This document shows positions 40,359-50,900 of a stretch of 64,000 bases of DNA, piece after piece (position 1 is the first letter of the stretch; each line of letters opens with the position of its first letter). Below the pieces are notes generated by a model. The model was not told the DNA's origin, did not search any database, and was given only the letters and a program-made list of their open reading frames with translations. The position numbers and the translations under genes are program-made. Source of the DNA: Bacteroidota bacterium (GTDB taxonomy: Bacteria; Bacteroidota; Bacteroidia; Chitinophagales; Saprospiraceae); contig JAKQHS010000004.1 of assembly GCA_029557915.1 (NCBI GenBank), positions 1-64,000 of the forward strand, in the 5' to 3' direction.

Positions 40359-42521
40359 CTATAAGTATGGAGCGATCACCAGGGCGATCACCGAAATCAG
40401 TTTTAATAAGATATTCAGGGAAGGGCCGGAAGTGTCTTTGAAGGGATCTCCGACCGTGTCCCCCACCACCGCTGCTTTGTGGGGGTCTGAACCTTTGTAA
40501 TAGGTCTTTCCTTCGATCTCTACTCCGCCTTCGAACATTTTCTTCGCATTGTCCCAGGCGCCTCCGGCATTGGATTGGAAAATAGCCATCAATACTCCGG
40601 TCACGGTCACTCCGGCCAAAAGCCCTCCCAGCATTTCCTTGCCAAAACCGAATCCGATAAAAATTGGGGCAATGACGGCCAACAGGCCCGGGAGCAACAT
40701 CTGTTTCACGGCGGCCTGGGTGGAAATGGCCACGCACTTGCCGTATTCGGCTTTGCCGTGCGCGGCCTCAAAAGTATGTTTATCGTCTTCGGACCATTCG
40801 CTCATTTCCTTGCCTTCGTTTTTACGCATGATGCCCAGCGCGGCTTTCAGGGCAGGAATTTCGTTGAATTGCCTGCGCACTTCCTGGATCATATCCATGG
40901 CCGCTTTACCCACTGCACCCATAGCCAGCGAAGAAAATAAGAAGGGCAGCATGGCGCCCAGCAATAATCCGGACATCACCATGGGATGAGAAATATCGAT
41001 GGCATTGAGTTTTGCACTGCTCATATAGGCTGCAAACAGGGCCAGTGCGGTCAGAGCTGCGGAAGCAATGGCAAAACCCTTGCCTATGGCCGCGGTGGTA
41101 TTTCCGACGGCGTCCAGGGTATCCGTGCGTTTACGGACTTCTTTGGGCAATTCACTCATTTCCGCAATACCACCGGCGTTGTCCGCGACCGGTCCGTAAG
41201 CATCCACCGCAAGCTGTATCCCGGTATTCGAAAGCATACCAACAGCCGCAATGGCGATGCCATAGAGCCCGGCGAAATAATGAGAGCCAATGATGGCCGC
41301 AGCCAGAATCAGGGTTGGAATGGCCGTGGACTGCATGCCCACGCCCAAACCGGCTATGATATTGGTAGCCGAACCCGTAAGGCTTTGTTTGACGATGGAT
41401 TTCACAGGTTTGGTACCGGTGCCCGTATAATATTCAGTCACATAACCAATGGCGACTCCCGAAACCAATCCCAGGACCACGGCCCAGAATACGCCGAGGC
41501 TGGTATAAGTGATTCCGTTGAATTCCCAGCTTTCCGGCAACATCCAGCGGGTGATCACAAAAGTGAGGGCTAGCATAATCAGGCTGGAAAGGTTTACCCC
41601 GGTGTTCAACGCTTTCTGGGGATTGCCCCCTTCTTTGGTATTTACGAAGAAAGTGCCCAGGATGGAGGTCAGGATACCCACTGCGGAAAGCACCAGGGGA
41701 AGAAGGACCGCATTCAGGCCGTTAAAACTATTGGTATTTTCATATCCCGCGATCCCGATAAAAGTCGCGCCCAATACCATAGTGCCAATGATGGATCCGA
41801 CATAGGATTCAAAGAGGTCGGCGCCCATGCCCGCGACGTCGCCCACATTATCCCCCACATTGTCAGCGATGGTGGCCGGATTGAGCGGATGGTCTTCTGG
41901 GATCCCCGCTTCCACCTTGCCCACCAGGTCTGCGCCTACATCGGCGGCTTTGGTGTATATGCCCCCGCCCACCCTCGCAAACAGGGCGATGGAGGAAGCA
42001 CCGAAAGAAAAGCCGGTGATCACCGTGATGATTTTATTGATATCCCAGCCCATGCTGCTGTATAGAAGAAAGAGTCCGCTGAGCCCGAGCACGCCAAGGC
42101 CCACCACACCCATGCCCATCACGGACCCCCCGGCAAAAGCCACTTTTAATGCACCGGTAAGGCTGGTCCGGGCAGCGGCCGTGGTCCGTACATTGGATTT
42201 GGTAGCCACCCTCATGCCGATATACCCTGCCAGAACGGAACAGCCGGCACCGATGATAAAGGACAAACCCACCAGGATGGAAGAACTTTCAGTGGTGGAA
42301 CCTCCGAACGCCATCAGTGCGCCTACAGCAAGGACAAACCAAACCAGAACTTTATATTCCGCTTTGAGAAAAGCCATTGCACCTTCAGCAATCGCTTTGG
42401 CTATCGCTTGCATTTTTTCGGTGCCGGCATCCTGATTGGCCACCCAGTTGCTCTTGAGATAGGTATATAAAAGTCCAAGGATCCCAAGAACCGGGATCAG
42501 GAGCATAAGTGTTTGTGCCAT
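40359..42521 (-). CDS. hppA: Membrane-bound ion-pumping pyrophosphatase (K+-dependent type)
   Basis: 720 residues, about 16 membrane helices. Active-site motifs: [35 protein letters not shown] and the C-terminal [16 protein letters not shown]. The cation-determining segment reads [16 protein letters not shown]. Ala in place of the Lys of GNTTKA enzymes marks the K+-dependent class, many of which pump Na+ or both Na+ and H+. It hydrolyses pyrophosphate while exporting cations across the inner membrane. It is a single-gene transcript with a near-perfect promoter and a strong terminator. Confidence 0.96.
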   Translation of the reverse strand: MAQTLMLLIPVLGILGLLYTYLKSNWVANQDAGTEKMQAIAKAIAEGAMAFLKAEYKVLVWFVLAVGALMAFGGSTTESSSILVGLSFIIGAGCSVLAGYIGMRVATKSNVRTTAAARTSLTGALKVAFAGGSVMGMGVVGLGVLGLSGLFLLYSSMGWDINKIITVITGFSFGASSIALFARVGGGIYTKAADVGADLVGKVEAGIPEDHPLNPATIADNVGDNVGDVAGMGADLFESYVGSIIGTMVLGATFIGIAGYENTNSFNGLNAVLLPLVLSAVGILTSILGTFFVNTKEGGNPQKALNTGVNLSSLIMLALTFVITRWMLPESWEFNGITYTSLGVFWAVVLGLVSGVAIGYVTEYYTGTGTKPVKSIVKQSLTGSATNIIAGLGVGMQSTAIPTLILAAAIIGSHYFAGLYGIAIAAVGMLSNTGIQLAVDAYGPVADNAGGIAEMSELPKEVRKRTDTLDAVGNTTAAIGKGFAIASAALTALALFAAYMSSAKLNAIDISHPMVMSGLLLGAMLPFLFSSLAMGAVGKAAMDMIQEVRRQFNEIPALKAALGIMRKNEGKEMSEWSEDDKHTFEAAHGKAEYGKCVAISTQAAVKQMLLPGLLAVIAPIFIGFGFGKEMLGGLLAGVTVTGVLMAIFQSNAGGAWDNAKKMFEGGVEIEGKTYYKGSDPHKAAVVGDTVGDPFKDTSGPSLNILLKLISVIALVIAPYL

Positions 42522-42556
42522 AAACGATTAATTTCTAATGGTTTAAAATAAAGGTG

Positions 42557-42587
42557 CGAAAATAGAAGGAATTGGCTGTATAACAAA
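42557..42587 (-). promoter_or_regulatory. Promoter of the membrane pyrophosphatase gene
   Basis: The minus strand reads TTTG, 19 nt, then TATTTTCG, matching the Bacteroidota TTTG-N19-TAnnTTTG consensus at 11 of 12 positions counting both boxes. The leader to the ATG is about 30 nt. Confidence 0.65.
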
Positions 42588-42598
42588 ATCGGAAAGGC

Positions 42599-43177
42599 TT
42601 ATTTCATCCACCGGATTTTCTCCGCGACCGGCTTCCTGGTAGCCGGTAAGACCGTCCCCGGTTTGAGATGACCCATGTAAAACAACCCCAGGCATTTTTC
42701 TCCCTCGGCCAATTCGAGAATGGGGCCCAGGCGGGTGATAAATCCCGGTGAAGCCCAATAACCCCCCAGGCCCAGGGCGGAGCAGGACAGCCAAAGGTTT
42801 TGAACCGAACAGGCTACGGCAGCGATTTCCTCCCACTCCGGCAGCGACTGGGCAGGATCGCGTTGCATGCAGAGCGCGATCACAGCACCCGAGGCCAGGG
42901 GTTTGTCGGCCATATCCCGCAGCTTCACTTCCGAATACAGGTCTGCGGGGGTTTGCCGGGTGTAATCTTCGGCGATAAAATCGGAAAGGCGCTGCCGCGA
43001 TTCAGCGGAATGAAAGACCCGGAACCGCCAGGGTTCGGTCCGCTTATGGGTCGGGGCCCAATTGGCATTTTCCAGCATGATTTCGATCCAGGAAGGATCG
43101 ATAGGGAGGTCGCTGTAAAATTTCGGGGTATATGCCCTCCGGCTTTGGATCAGCCGGGAGATGTCATTGATTTGCAT
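42599..43177 (-). CDS. Nitroreductase-family flavoprotein
   Basis: 192 residues from ATG at 43177; an in-frame upstream extension is probably untranslated leader. NDISRLIQSRRAYTPKF opens the FMN-binding fold, followed by ANWAPTHKRTEPWRF, WEEIAAVACSVQNLWLSCSALGLGGYW and a short C-terminus (FYMGHLKPG). The THKRTEPWRF form of the usual nitroreductase motif groups it with the YdjA-like small nitroreductases. It would reduce nitro- or quinone-type substrates with NAD(P)H; the physiological substrate is unknown. It is divergent from the amidohydrolase gene. Confidence 0.87.
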   Translation of the reverse strand: MQINDISRLIQSRRAYTPKFYSDLPIDPSWIEIMLENANWAPTHKRTEPWRFRVFHSAESRQRLSDFIAEDYTRQTPADLYSEVKLRDMADKPLASGAVIALCMQRDPAQSLPEWEEIAAVACSVQNLWLSCSALGLGGYWASPGFITRLGPILELAEGEKCLGLFYMGHLKPGTVLPATRKPVAEKIRWMK

Positions 43178-43212
43178 GGTCGTCTGTCGTATTGAACATG
43201 GTTTAAAATGTG

Positions 43213-43220
43213 CAAAAGTA
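43213..43220 (-). promoter_or_regulatory. TAnnTTTG -7 box for the nitroreductase
   Basis: The minus strand reads TACTTTTG 36 nt before the nitroreductase ATG. This supports the shorter start at 43177, since the longer open frame would begin upstream of the promoter. No exact TTTG lies at the standard distance. Confidence 0.45.
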
Positions 43221-43247
43221 CTTCCGTAATCTTTGAGAATATAGCTA

Positions 43248-43255
43248 TATTTTTG
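43248..43255 (+). promoter_or_regulatory. TAnnTTTG -7 box for the amidohydrolase (possibly leaderless)
   Basis: TATTTTTG ends 4 nt before the ATG at 43260. If used, the transcript would start at or near the A of the ATG. A TTTG at 43232 is too close to be the paired upstream box. Confidence 0.35.
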
Positions 43256-43259
43256 TCCG

Positions 43260-44378
43260 ATGAATATCAAACAAGGCTTTCAGATCCTGGTGATTGGATT
43301 CTTATTTTTCCCTTTACAGGCCCAGCAGAGCGGGGCCGGAAACGGGGACGCAAAAATCATGGATTTTGAAAAATACGATCCCCCCTCCACCCTGGTCGTA
43401 CCTGAACATAAACTGACAGCCGCTAAATTTCCCTTCATCGATGTGCACAGCCATCATTGGCGCAATATCGGTAAGGATTATTTCACGAAACTGAGCGGGG
43501 AAATGGATGCCATGAATATGAGCGTGATCGTCAACCTCAGCGGGGGCACCGGCGAAAACCTCAAAAAAATGGTGGACAGCGCGAATATTTATATGCCGGG
43601 CCGTTTTGTCGTATTTGCCAATATCAATATCCGCAGCATTGATGATTCCGACTGGGCCGAAAATACGGTGAAAGCCCTGGAAATGGATGTCAAAAACGGA
43701 GCCCGTGGCCTGAAGATCTATAAAAGCCAGGGCATGGACGACAAGGACAGCCAGGGAAAACGGATCCGGATCGATGATCCCCGGATCGGACCCGTCTGGG
43801 AAAAATGCGGCGAACTCGGCATCCCGGTATTGATCCACTCCGGGGACCCCGCTTCCTTCTGGAAACCCGCAGATGAAAACAACGAACGCTGGCTGGAACT
43901 GAAAACCCGCTCCGGCAGGACCCGGGAAAATTTTGAAGCCAGCTGGGAACAAGTCATGACCGAACACATGAACATCATCCGGAAACACCGGAAAACCACC
44001 TTCATCAGCGCGCACATGGGCTGGTACCCCAACGACCTGGATAAACTGGCAAAACTCTTGGATGAGATGCCCAATATGAATGTGGAGATCGGCGCCGTGA
44101 TCGCGGAACTGGGCCGCCAGCCCCGTCATGCCAAAGCTTTTTTCACTAAATACCAGGACCGCATCCTGTTTGGGAAAGATTCTTATGTAGTGGATGAATT
44201 TCCCACCTATTTCCGGGTGCTCGAGACGGGGGACGAATATTTTCCCTACCACAAAAGATACCACGCCTTCTGGAAAATGTACGGCATGCAACTGGACGAT
44301 GAGGTCCTCCGAAAAGTCTATTATAAAAACGCTTTGAGGTTGATCCCGGGGCTTAAATCGGACAGTTTTCCGAAATAA
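43260..44378 (+). CDS. Secreted amidohydrolase-family (metal-dependent TIM-barrel) hydrolase
   Basis: 372 residues. Signal peptide (ILVIGFLFFPLQAQ). The barrel begins PFIDVHSHHWRNIG with the HxH metal pair, then IPVLIHSGDPASFW, TTFISAHMGWYPNDL and an Asp in ILFGKDSYV, the ligand set of amidohydrolase family 2 (decarboxylase/hydrolase-like). The substrate is unknown. It is exported, unlike most family members that act in the cytosol. It stands alone after a divergent promoter region. Confidence 0.87.
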   Translation: MNIKQGFQILVIGFLFFPLQAQQSGAGNGDAKIMDFEKYDPPSTLVVPEHKLTAAKFPFIDVHSHHWRNIGKDYFTKLSGEMDAMNMSVIVNLSGGTGENLKKMVDSANIYMPGRFVVFANINIRSIDDSDWAENTVKALEMDVKNGARGLKIYKSQGMDDKDSQGKRIRIDDPRIGPVWEKCGELGIPVLIHSGDPASFWKPADENNERWLELKTRSGRTRENFEASWEQVMTEHMNIIRKHRKTTFISAHMGWYPNDLDKLAKLLDEMPNMNVEIGAVIAELGRQPRHAKAFFTKYQDRILFGKDSYVVDEFPTYFRVLETGDEYFPYHKRYHAFWKMYGMQLDDEVLRKVYYKNALRLIPGLKSDSFPK

Positions 44379-44440
44379 GGGCTAGCGCAGATTTCCCAAC
44401 GGTATCCTGCGGATGTAGAAGGATTTTTTAAAGACGGCCT

Positions 44441-46483
44441 TTAAAATTGCAAGCGTTGAATGCGTACGGCATTCAAGATGGCTATTAAAGCAACACCCAC
44501 ATCGGCAAAAACGGCTTCCCACATAGTCGCCAAGCCTCCTGCGCCAATGCCCAGAACCAGGATCTTTACGCTAAAAGCAAGGGACACATTTTGCCAGACA
44601 ATTCGTTTGGTCAACTTACCTATCCGGATGGCTGCGGGGATTTTAGACGGCCGGTCGTCCTGGATGACGACATCTGCCGTTTCTACGGTCGCATCACTGC
44701 CCAGGCCCCCCATCGCGATACCCACATCGCTCAGTGCAACGACAGGGGCATCGTTTACCCCGTCCCCAACAAAGGCAACGCTTTCTTGCCGGGCTTTAAT
44801 CTCTTTTATCTTATTCACTTTATCCTCCGGCAATAAATCTCCAAATGCGTTTTGAATCCCCAGGCGGCTGGCCACCTTGCTTACAACCGATGTTTTATCG
44901 CCACTCAACATGGTCAGTTTTACGCCCAAGGCTTTCAATTGATCCACCGCGGTCTGGGCGTCTTCTTTTTGCTCATCCGCGATGGTCAGGTATCCTGCAA
45001 ATTTTTCATTCATTGCAATGGCGATGGTGGTATCGTCGATGAGGGAAGGATCCATTTCATAAGGAACAGAATACTTCTTTAATAATTTGAAATTACCCAC
45101 TAAGACCGGGTTCCCGTTGACTTCTCCGGAGAGGCCATGACCCGGAATCTCCAATACCTTGGTTACTTCCTGGTCTGGAAGCACAGGTCCCGCATGATCG
45201 GCAATGGCCGAAGCTATGGGATGGGTACTTTGTGCTTCGAGCGCATTTACTGCATGCATCACCTGCTCCCGGTCAAACCCCGGCATGATTTGTTCGGATT
45301 GCACTTTAAAAACCCCTTTGGTCATCGTTCCGGTCTTGTCCATGACGATGTTTTGCACCGAAGCCATGATGTCTAAAAAGTTGCTGCCTTTAAATAGGAT
45401 GCCATGACGGCTTGCCGCGCCTATTCCGCCGAAATATCCCAATGGGATGGAAATGACCAGGGCGCAGGGGCAGGAAATCACCAGGAAAACCAGGGCGCGG
45501 TACATCCATTCCTCAAAGCGATAGGATTCTGTAAAAAACAAGGGAAGCAAGACAATTAAGCAGGCAAGTAAAACCACTGCCGGAGTGTATATTTTGGCGA
45601 ATTTCCGGATAAACAATTCCGTTGGCGCTTTTTGGGCCGTCGCATGTTGAACCAGGTCTAGGATCTTCGACAACTTGCTATCCTGGTATTTTGCATTAAC
45701 CTTTACTTGCGAAACCCTGTTCAGATTGATCATGCCCGCCAAGACCGGCTCTCCTTTTTGTAGATTGCGCGGGGCACTTTCACCGGTTAGAGCAGCCGTA
45801 TTAAACCCCGCTGATTCGGACCATAAGACTCCATCGAGAGCCACCTGGTCACCCGGCTTCAACAGCACAATCGACCCAATAGCCACATCGGACGCCTTCT
45901 TGTTTAGGAGTTTGTTGTCCTCGAAAACAGTCACTTCATCCGGACGTTGATCGATCAGCGCCTTGATGTTCCCTTGTGCCCTCCGGACTGCCATGGTCTG
46001 GAGAATTTCGCCGATGCTGTAGAACAACATGACCGCAACGCCTTCCGGGTATTCGCCGATCACAAAAGCCCCAATGGTAGCCAGGCTCATCAACAGGAAT
46101 TCAGTGAATACCTCCCCCTTCAAAACAGACCAAAAAGCCTCTTTCAGGACCGGAAATCCGACCGGGAAATAGGATAAGGCATACCAGATCAACCTGGTAC
46201 TTCCTGTGAAAAAACCGGGATTTGGTATCAGTCCCTCATCAAAACCAATGCCCAACAAAAGCAAAATCAAACTGATGAAAGGCAGAATAAAAATGGTTAA
46301 TCCCTGGGCCCGGGTATCATGCTCATGGCTTTTTTCATCCGAAACTTTCCGGACTCCTTCATGTTTTTCAGCGAGGGATTTTCCCTGGATTAATGCATTT
46401 GCCCCGGCTCTGCTATAAACTTTCTCCTCCAGGGTACAACAAAGTTGTCTGCCATCCTGGTCGTACACATGTTGATGATCCAT
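44441..46483 (-). CDS. P1B-type heavy-metal ATPase (Zn/Cd/Co-like)
   Basis: 680 residues. The short N-terminus has paired cysteines (QLCCTLEE) and no full HMA domain. Membrane helix 6 carries VISCPCALVIS; the phosphorylation motif is DKTGTMTKG and the hinge is VAFVGDGVNDAPVVALSDVGIAMG. The SDATVETADVVIQDD segment is typical of CadA/ZntA-type Zn2+/Cd2+/Pb2+ pumps. It exports divalent metal from the cytosol. It is followed upstream on the same strand by a CzcB-like adaptor and CzcA-TolC fusion, forming a two-stage metal efflux block. Confidence 0.92.
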   Translation of the reverse strand: MDHQHVYDQDGRQLCCTLEEKVYSRAGANALIQGKSLAEKHEGVRKVSDEKSHEHDTRAQGLTIFILPFISLILLLLGIGFDEGLIPNPGFFTGSTRLIWYALSYFPVGFPVLKEAFWSVLKGEVFTEFLLMSLATIGAFVIGEYPEGVAVMLFYSIGEILQTMAVRRAQGNIKALIDQRPDEVTVFEDNKLLNKKASDVAIGSIVLLKPGDQVALDGVLWSESAGFNTAALTGESAPRNLQKGEPVLAGMINLNRVSQVKVNAKYQDSKLSKILDLVQHATAQKAPTELFIRKFAKIYTPAVVLLACLIVLLPLFFTESYRFEEWMYRALVFLVISCPCALVISIPLGYFGGIGAASRHGILFKGSNFLDIMASVQNIVMDKTGTMTKGVFKVQSEQIMPGFDREQVMHAVNALEAQSTHPIASAIADHAGPVLPDQEVTKVLEIPGHGLSGEVNGNPVLVGNFKLLKKYSVPYEMDPSLIDDTTIAIAMNEKFAGYLTIADEQKEDAQTAVDQLKALGVKLTMLSGDKTSVVSKVASRLGIQNAFGDLLPEDKVNKIKEIKARQESVAFVGDGVNDAPVVALSDVGIAMGGLGSDATVETADVVIQDDRPSKIPAAIRIGKLTKRIVWQNVSLAFSVKILVLGIGAGGLATMWEAVFADVGVALIAILNAVRIQRLQF

Positions 46484-46574
46484 AATAAATTACATGTTTA
46501 TATTTTAAAAGATCCTCCCTGTACAAATACAAATTGGAAGACATCGTTTTTTTACTGATGCCTGCAGGGCCTGC

Positions 46575-47921
46575 TTAATGCGCATGGGCTTCTCCCGCAT
46601 TGGACATTTTGGCCAATAAGAAAAAGGCCCCTTTTGTCACAAACCGGGCATTTAAAGGGACCTCCTTCAACAAGGTAACTTCCGTGTAGCCCAGATCACT
46701 AACCCCCTTCTTAATAGGAATTTTTTCAAATAGGACTTCAGCCCCATTTCTAGCTGTTTTTTCTTCTGCCTTATGTTCATGGCCATCTTCGCCCGGGTCC
46801 TGTTGATGACCGTCTTCATGGTGTTCGTTCTGATGAGCGATATCCCCTTCCTCATGATGATGCTCATCATGGACTTCCGCACCCGCGACTTTCTGAACGA
46901 AGACAAAATCAACCCCATCCTGGTTTACAAATGCTTCATCGGGCAAGGCGGGCACCGTGGCATTTTTAAGGCTGATGAGGGCGGTGACGTTCATGCCGTC
47001 AATCAAGCCCTGTTTGTTTCCTTTCACCACAGCATGCACCGCTATCGCCTTGTTTTCATTTTCAAAAGTATTGCCGATGGAAAACACCTGGGCAGTATAA
47101 CTCTTGCCCGGCTGATTGGTCAGCACAAAATCAATAAGCTGATCCTGGCGCACCTCATGAAGATCTTTTTCATATACAAACAGGTCAAGGTGGAGACTTC
47201 TGTTGTCCATCACTTCGGCAATTGGAGTGGATGCATCTACACTCGAACCAATATTGACAAAGACTTTTCCAACCCAGCCACTGATCGGGGACTTGATATC
47301 CAGGATAGTCACGAGATGGTCGATCGCCAGTTGATCGGCACGGATTCCCATCTGGTTGATCTGTTGTTCGAGCGAAGCGCGCCGTATCATCAGGTTTTTA
47401 AGGTTGGCCTCAGCATTTTGTTTGTTCTTAAAAGCCCCTGCCTGTTCATTACTAAGCTCCACCTGACGTTCAAGTTCCGCACTCGCCAATTCAATCTTTG
47501 GACTAAGGCTAAGGAATTCTTCCTGCATGGGAATGAGCGGGGGATACAGGATTTGCGCCACGGTTTGCCCCGCGCTGACCCGGGAGCCCGGCATCACCAG
47601 TATATTTTTTACAATACCGCCATAAATGGAAGTGATGGTTGCCTTGTTTTGATTGGGCACTTTGAGGAAGCCATTGGCTTTAAGGCCCGAGTTGAGGATC
47701 TTGTGCTCCAGGCCGCCCAGGCGTAGGCCAATGCTTTCAGATTGCTTTTGAGTAAGGCTTACCGATGTGGTATGCTCTTCATGATGTTCACCGGATTCCC
47801 CCATGGCAGCAGCCTCATCACTGTGGGAATGTCCATGTTCATCTTGAATTTTCGCTTTGCAGGCCGGAATGATTAAAGCTAAGATTACCGCAAAGGACAT
47901 GAAAGAAATCTTATGTTTCAT
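46575..47921 (-). CDS. CzcB-like periplasmic adaptor (membrane-fusion) protein, His-rich lipoprotein
   Basis: 448 residues. The signal sequence ends at the lipobox IIPACK. Just behind it is a His-rich stretch (DEHGHSHSD, GEHHEEHTT), and near residue 355-390 a second one with about ten histidines (EVHDEHHHEEG, NEHHEDGHQ). The core has the barrel-sandwich hybrid motif IYGGIVKNILVMPGSRVSAGQ and a coiled-coil hairpin. It bridges the RND pump to the outer-membrane channel. The His clusters probably bind Zn2+, Co2+ or Ni2+ in the periplasm. It starts 25 bp after the czcA-tolC stop. Confidence 0.9.
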   Translation of the reverse strand: MKHKISFMSFAVILALIIPACKAKIQDEHGHSHSDEAAAMGESGEHHEEHTTSVSLTQKQSESIGLRLGGLEHKILNSGLKANGFLKVPNQNKATITSIYGGIVKNILVMPGSRVSAGQTVAQILYPPLIPMQEEFLSLSPKIELASAELERQVELSNEQAGAFKNKQNAEANLKNLMIRRASLEQQINQMGIRADQLAIDHLVTILDIKSPISGWVGKVFVNIGSSVDASTPIAEVMDNRSLHLDLFVYEKDLHEVRQDQLIDFVLTNQPGKSYTAQVFSIGNTFENENKAIAVHAVVKGNKQGLIDGMNVTALISLKNATVPALPDEAFVNQDGVDFVFVQKVAGAEVHDEHHHEEGDIAHQNEHHEDGHQQDPGEDGHEHKAEEKTARNGAEVLFEKIPIKKGVSDLGYTEVTLLKEVPLNARFVTKGAFFLLAKMSNAGEAHAH

Positions 47922-47945
47922 GATTATTGAATTAAAAGTTTTGAA

Positions 47946-50900
47946 TTATTGGTTAATTAAATATTGGCAGCGGATGACGGCCTGGTTATAACTGTTCAAA
48001 GCATCGAGATAACCGGACCGCACCTGATAGGACCGGTTGAGGGCCTGTACATATTCTACATAATCAATTTCTCCCGCCCGGAAAGAGGTCTGTGCAGCGG
48101 ACAGGATTTGACCAGATGAAGACAGGGCGGTCTGTTCGAAATAATCCAGTGATCGCCGTTGCCGTTCCAGCAACTGCAGGGATTGCCGGAGGGCCCCTTT
48201 TAATTCCCAGGATTGGGCTTCGGCATTCGCCTGAGCCATTTCAATATCCACCTCTGCGGCTTTAATGCGCGCCTTTTGCGATTTGCCGAAAAGGGATATG
48301 GCCAAACCGCCCTGAATGACATGGAAACGATCGGTCAGGCTGTACCCAGGTTCCACACCGGCCAGAGATCTGAGGGATTGATTAAGATAACCCAGGGTAA
48401 AATCAGGAGCCCGCTTTGCCTGTTCGACAGTTACTTTTGCTTCACTTATTTTAACCTGCTGCTGATACCAGGCCAGCACCGGATTACCTTCGACTGCATC
48501 CGTCGATTCAAAAGACCGTTTCTCCAAAGGAGTGCCGGAAGGAGGTGCCACCCATTCCTGACTCACCATGAGTGTCTGCAATCGGGACCGGGCGATTTCA
48601 AAATCGGCAAGCACGCCGGCCAATTGATTGCGGATTTCACCGGATTGGCTGATCGCTGTTGAACGTTCAAGGACACTGGTTTCTCCTGTTCGCAATCTGA
48701 GCTCCGCGGCCTGGACAAACTGAGTCAATATACTATCCTGGCTTTCCATCACTCTTTGTTTTTCCATCAGGTAAACCATTTCATACCAAGCGGACCGCAC
48801 CCCGTATACCAAATCATTTTCAGTAATGGCCTTGGCCAGTTCTGCACTTCTGATATTGGCCTGAACCAGGGAAAGGCCCGCCTGTTTGTTCCGCGGATTC
48901 GGAAGTTCCTGTCGGAAAATAAACCCCTGGTCAAATCGAACCGAATTGTATTGACCCAGTTGCATTTCCAGGTTGGTCTTGGGGATGTCGTAGGCTGTGG
49001 GTCGAAGCGCTTCGAGTGAGGTTATCTTATAAGTGCCTGCTTTTAGAATCAGATTACTGGCCTTTGCCTGTCTCACAGCCTCATCCAGGCTTACCGGACG
49101 GTTTTCCTGGGCGAAAGCAGTCATCGGGGGCAGGCTCATGATGATAAGGATTGACATGGTCACGGGTTTGATCCTCATCCTGCGACCGGCATGACCCGGG
49201 ATAAACAACATATACAATAAGGGTAAGACCACCAGAGTCAAAAAGGTAGCGGAGATCAACCCCCCAATAACAACAGTAGCGAGGGGTTTTTGGACTTCCG
49301 CGCCGGCACCTGTAGAAAGCGCCATGGGCAAAAATCCGAGCGATGCAACCAGGGCGGTCATCAAAACGGGACGCAAGCGGATTTTAGTCCCTTCGCGCAC
49401 CCGCTGGATCAAGTCATGTACTCCTTCTTTCTCAAGTTGATTAAATGTGGCTATCAGAACAATCCCATTCAACACAGCAACTCCGAACAGTGCAATAAAG
49501 CCAACACCCGCGGAGATGGAGAAGGGCATTCCCCGCATCCAAAGGGCAAATACCCCGCCGATGGCGCTCATCGGGATTGCAGTAAATATCAAGCCCGCCT
49601 CCTTCAGGGAATTAAAAGTGAAATAAAGCAAGATAAAAATCAGGGCCAGGGCCGCAGGTACGGCAAGGAGGAGTCTTGCTTTGGCCTTCTCCAGGTTTTC
49701 AAAAGTGCCACCAAAAGTGTAATAATACCCTTCGGGAAGGCCAAGCCTGTCTTCCAGCAAAGTCTGGATTTCCTGTACCACCGACTCCACATCGCGTCCG
49801 AGGACATTAAAACCAATCACAATCCGGCGTTTGCCGTCGTCCCGGCTGATCTGTGCAGGGCCCTGCCTGAATGAAACATCAGCAACCTGAGAGATTGGAA
49901 TCTGACTGCCGGAAGGAGTCGGCACCAACAGTTCCCGTACATCTTCAATAGATGTCCGATATGCGCTGTCAAGGCGCAGGACCAAGTCAAATCTCCGTTC
50001 GTTTTCAAATACAACTCCTGCCTTTTCACCGGCGAAAGCTGCGCTGATCGTCCGGTTGACCTCCTCAATACTGATCCCATAATTAGCCAGTCGACCCCGG
50101 TCATGGCGGATGGTGATCTGAGGCAAGCCTATGGTGCGTTCCACCTGGGGCGAACTGATCCCGTTGACACTAGTTAATAGTTCAGCCACTTTCGGGGCGA
50201 GGGAAGCCAGGGTGTCGATGTTTTCTCCGAAAACCTTAATGGCTACATCCTGCCGGATTCCCGTCATCAATTCATTGAATCGCATCTGGATGGGTTGATT
50301 TGCTTCAAAGAAAATTCCCGGAATAGCTTCCAGCGCTTCCAGCATACGGGAAGCCAGGACCTTGGAATCCCGGGTGGTTGTCCACTCCTCCTTGGGTTTC
50401 AGGATAATCATCATATCAGATGCCTCAGGAGGCATTGGGTCTGTAGGGACTTCCGCCGAACCGGTTTTCCCCACGACCATCTTGACTTCCGGAAATTGCC
50501 TGAGGATACGCTCCGCCTGCATGGAGGTCTCTATGCTTTGAGACAGGGAAGAACCGGTGGGCAGGATGCAGTGAAAGGCAAAGTCACCTTCTTCCAATTG
50601 TGGGATAAACTCTCCTCCGAGTCTGCTGAACAACCAGATGCTGAAAACGAAAATGACCAATGTGGCCGTCACGAGGAGGCCTTTAAATCGGATAGCTCCC
50701 TGGAGTACCGGACTGTAAATCTTATTAAACCAGCCCATGAGCCGATCGGCTATGGTTTTTCGATGGTTAATTTTTCTTGATAAAAACTGGGCAGACATCA
50801 TGGGTATATAAGTTAAAGAAAGGATCAGGGCGCCAAGGATGGCAAATCCTACGGTTTGAGCCATTGGACGAAACATTTTGCCTTCGATGCCGGTGAGAGT

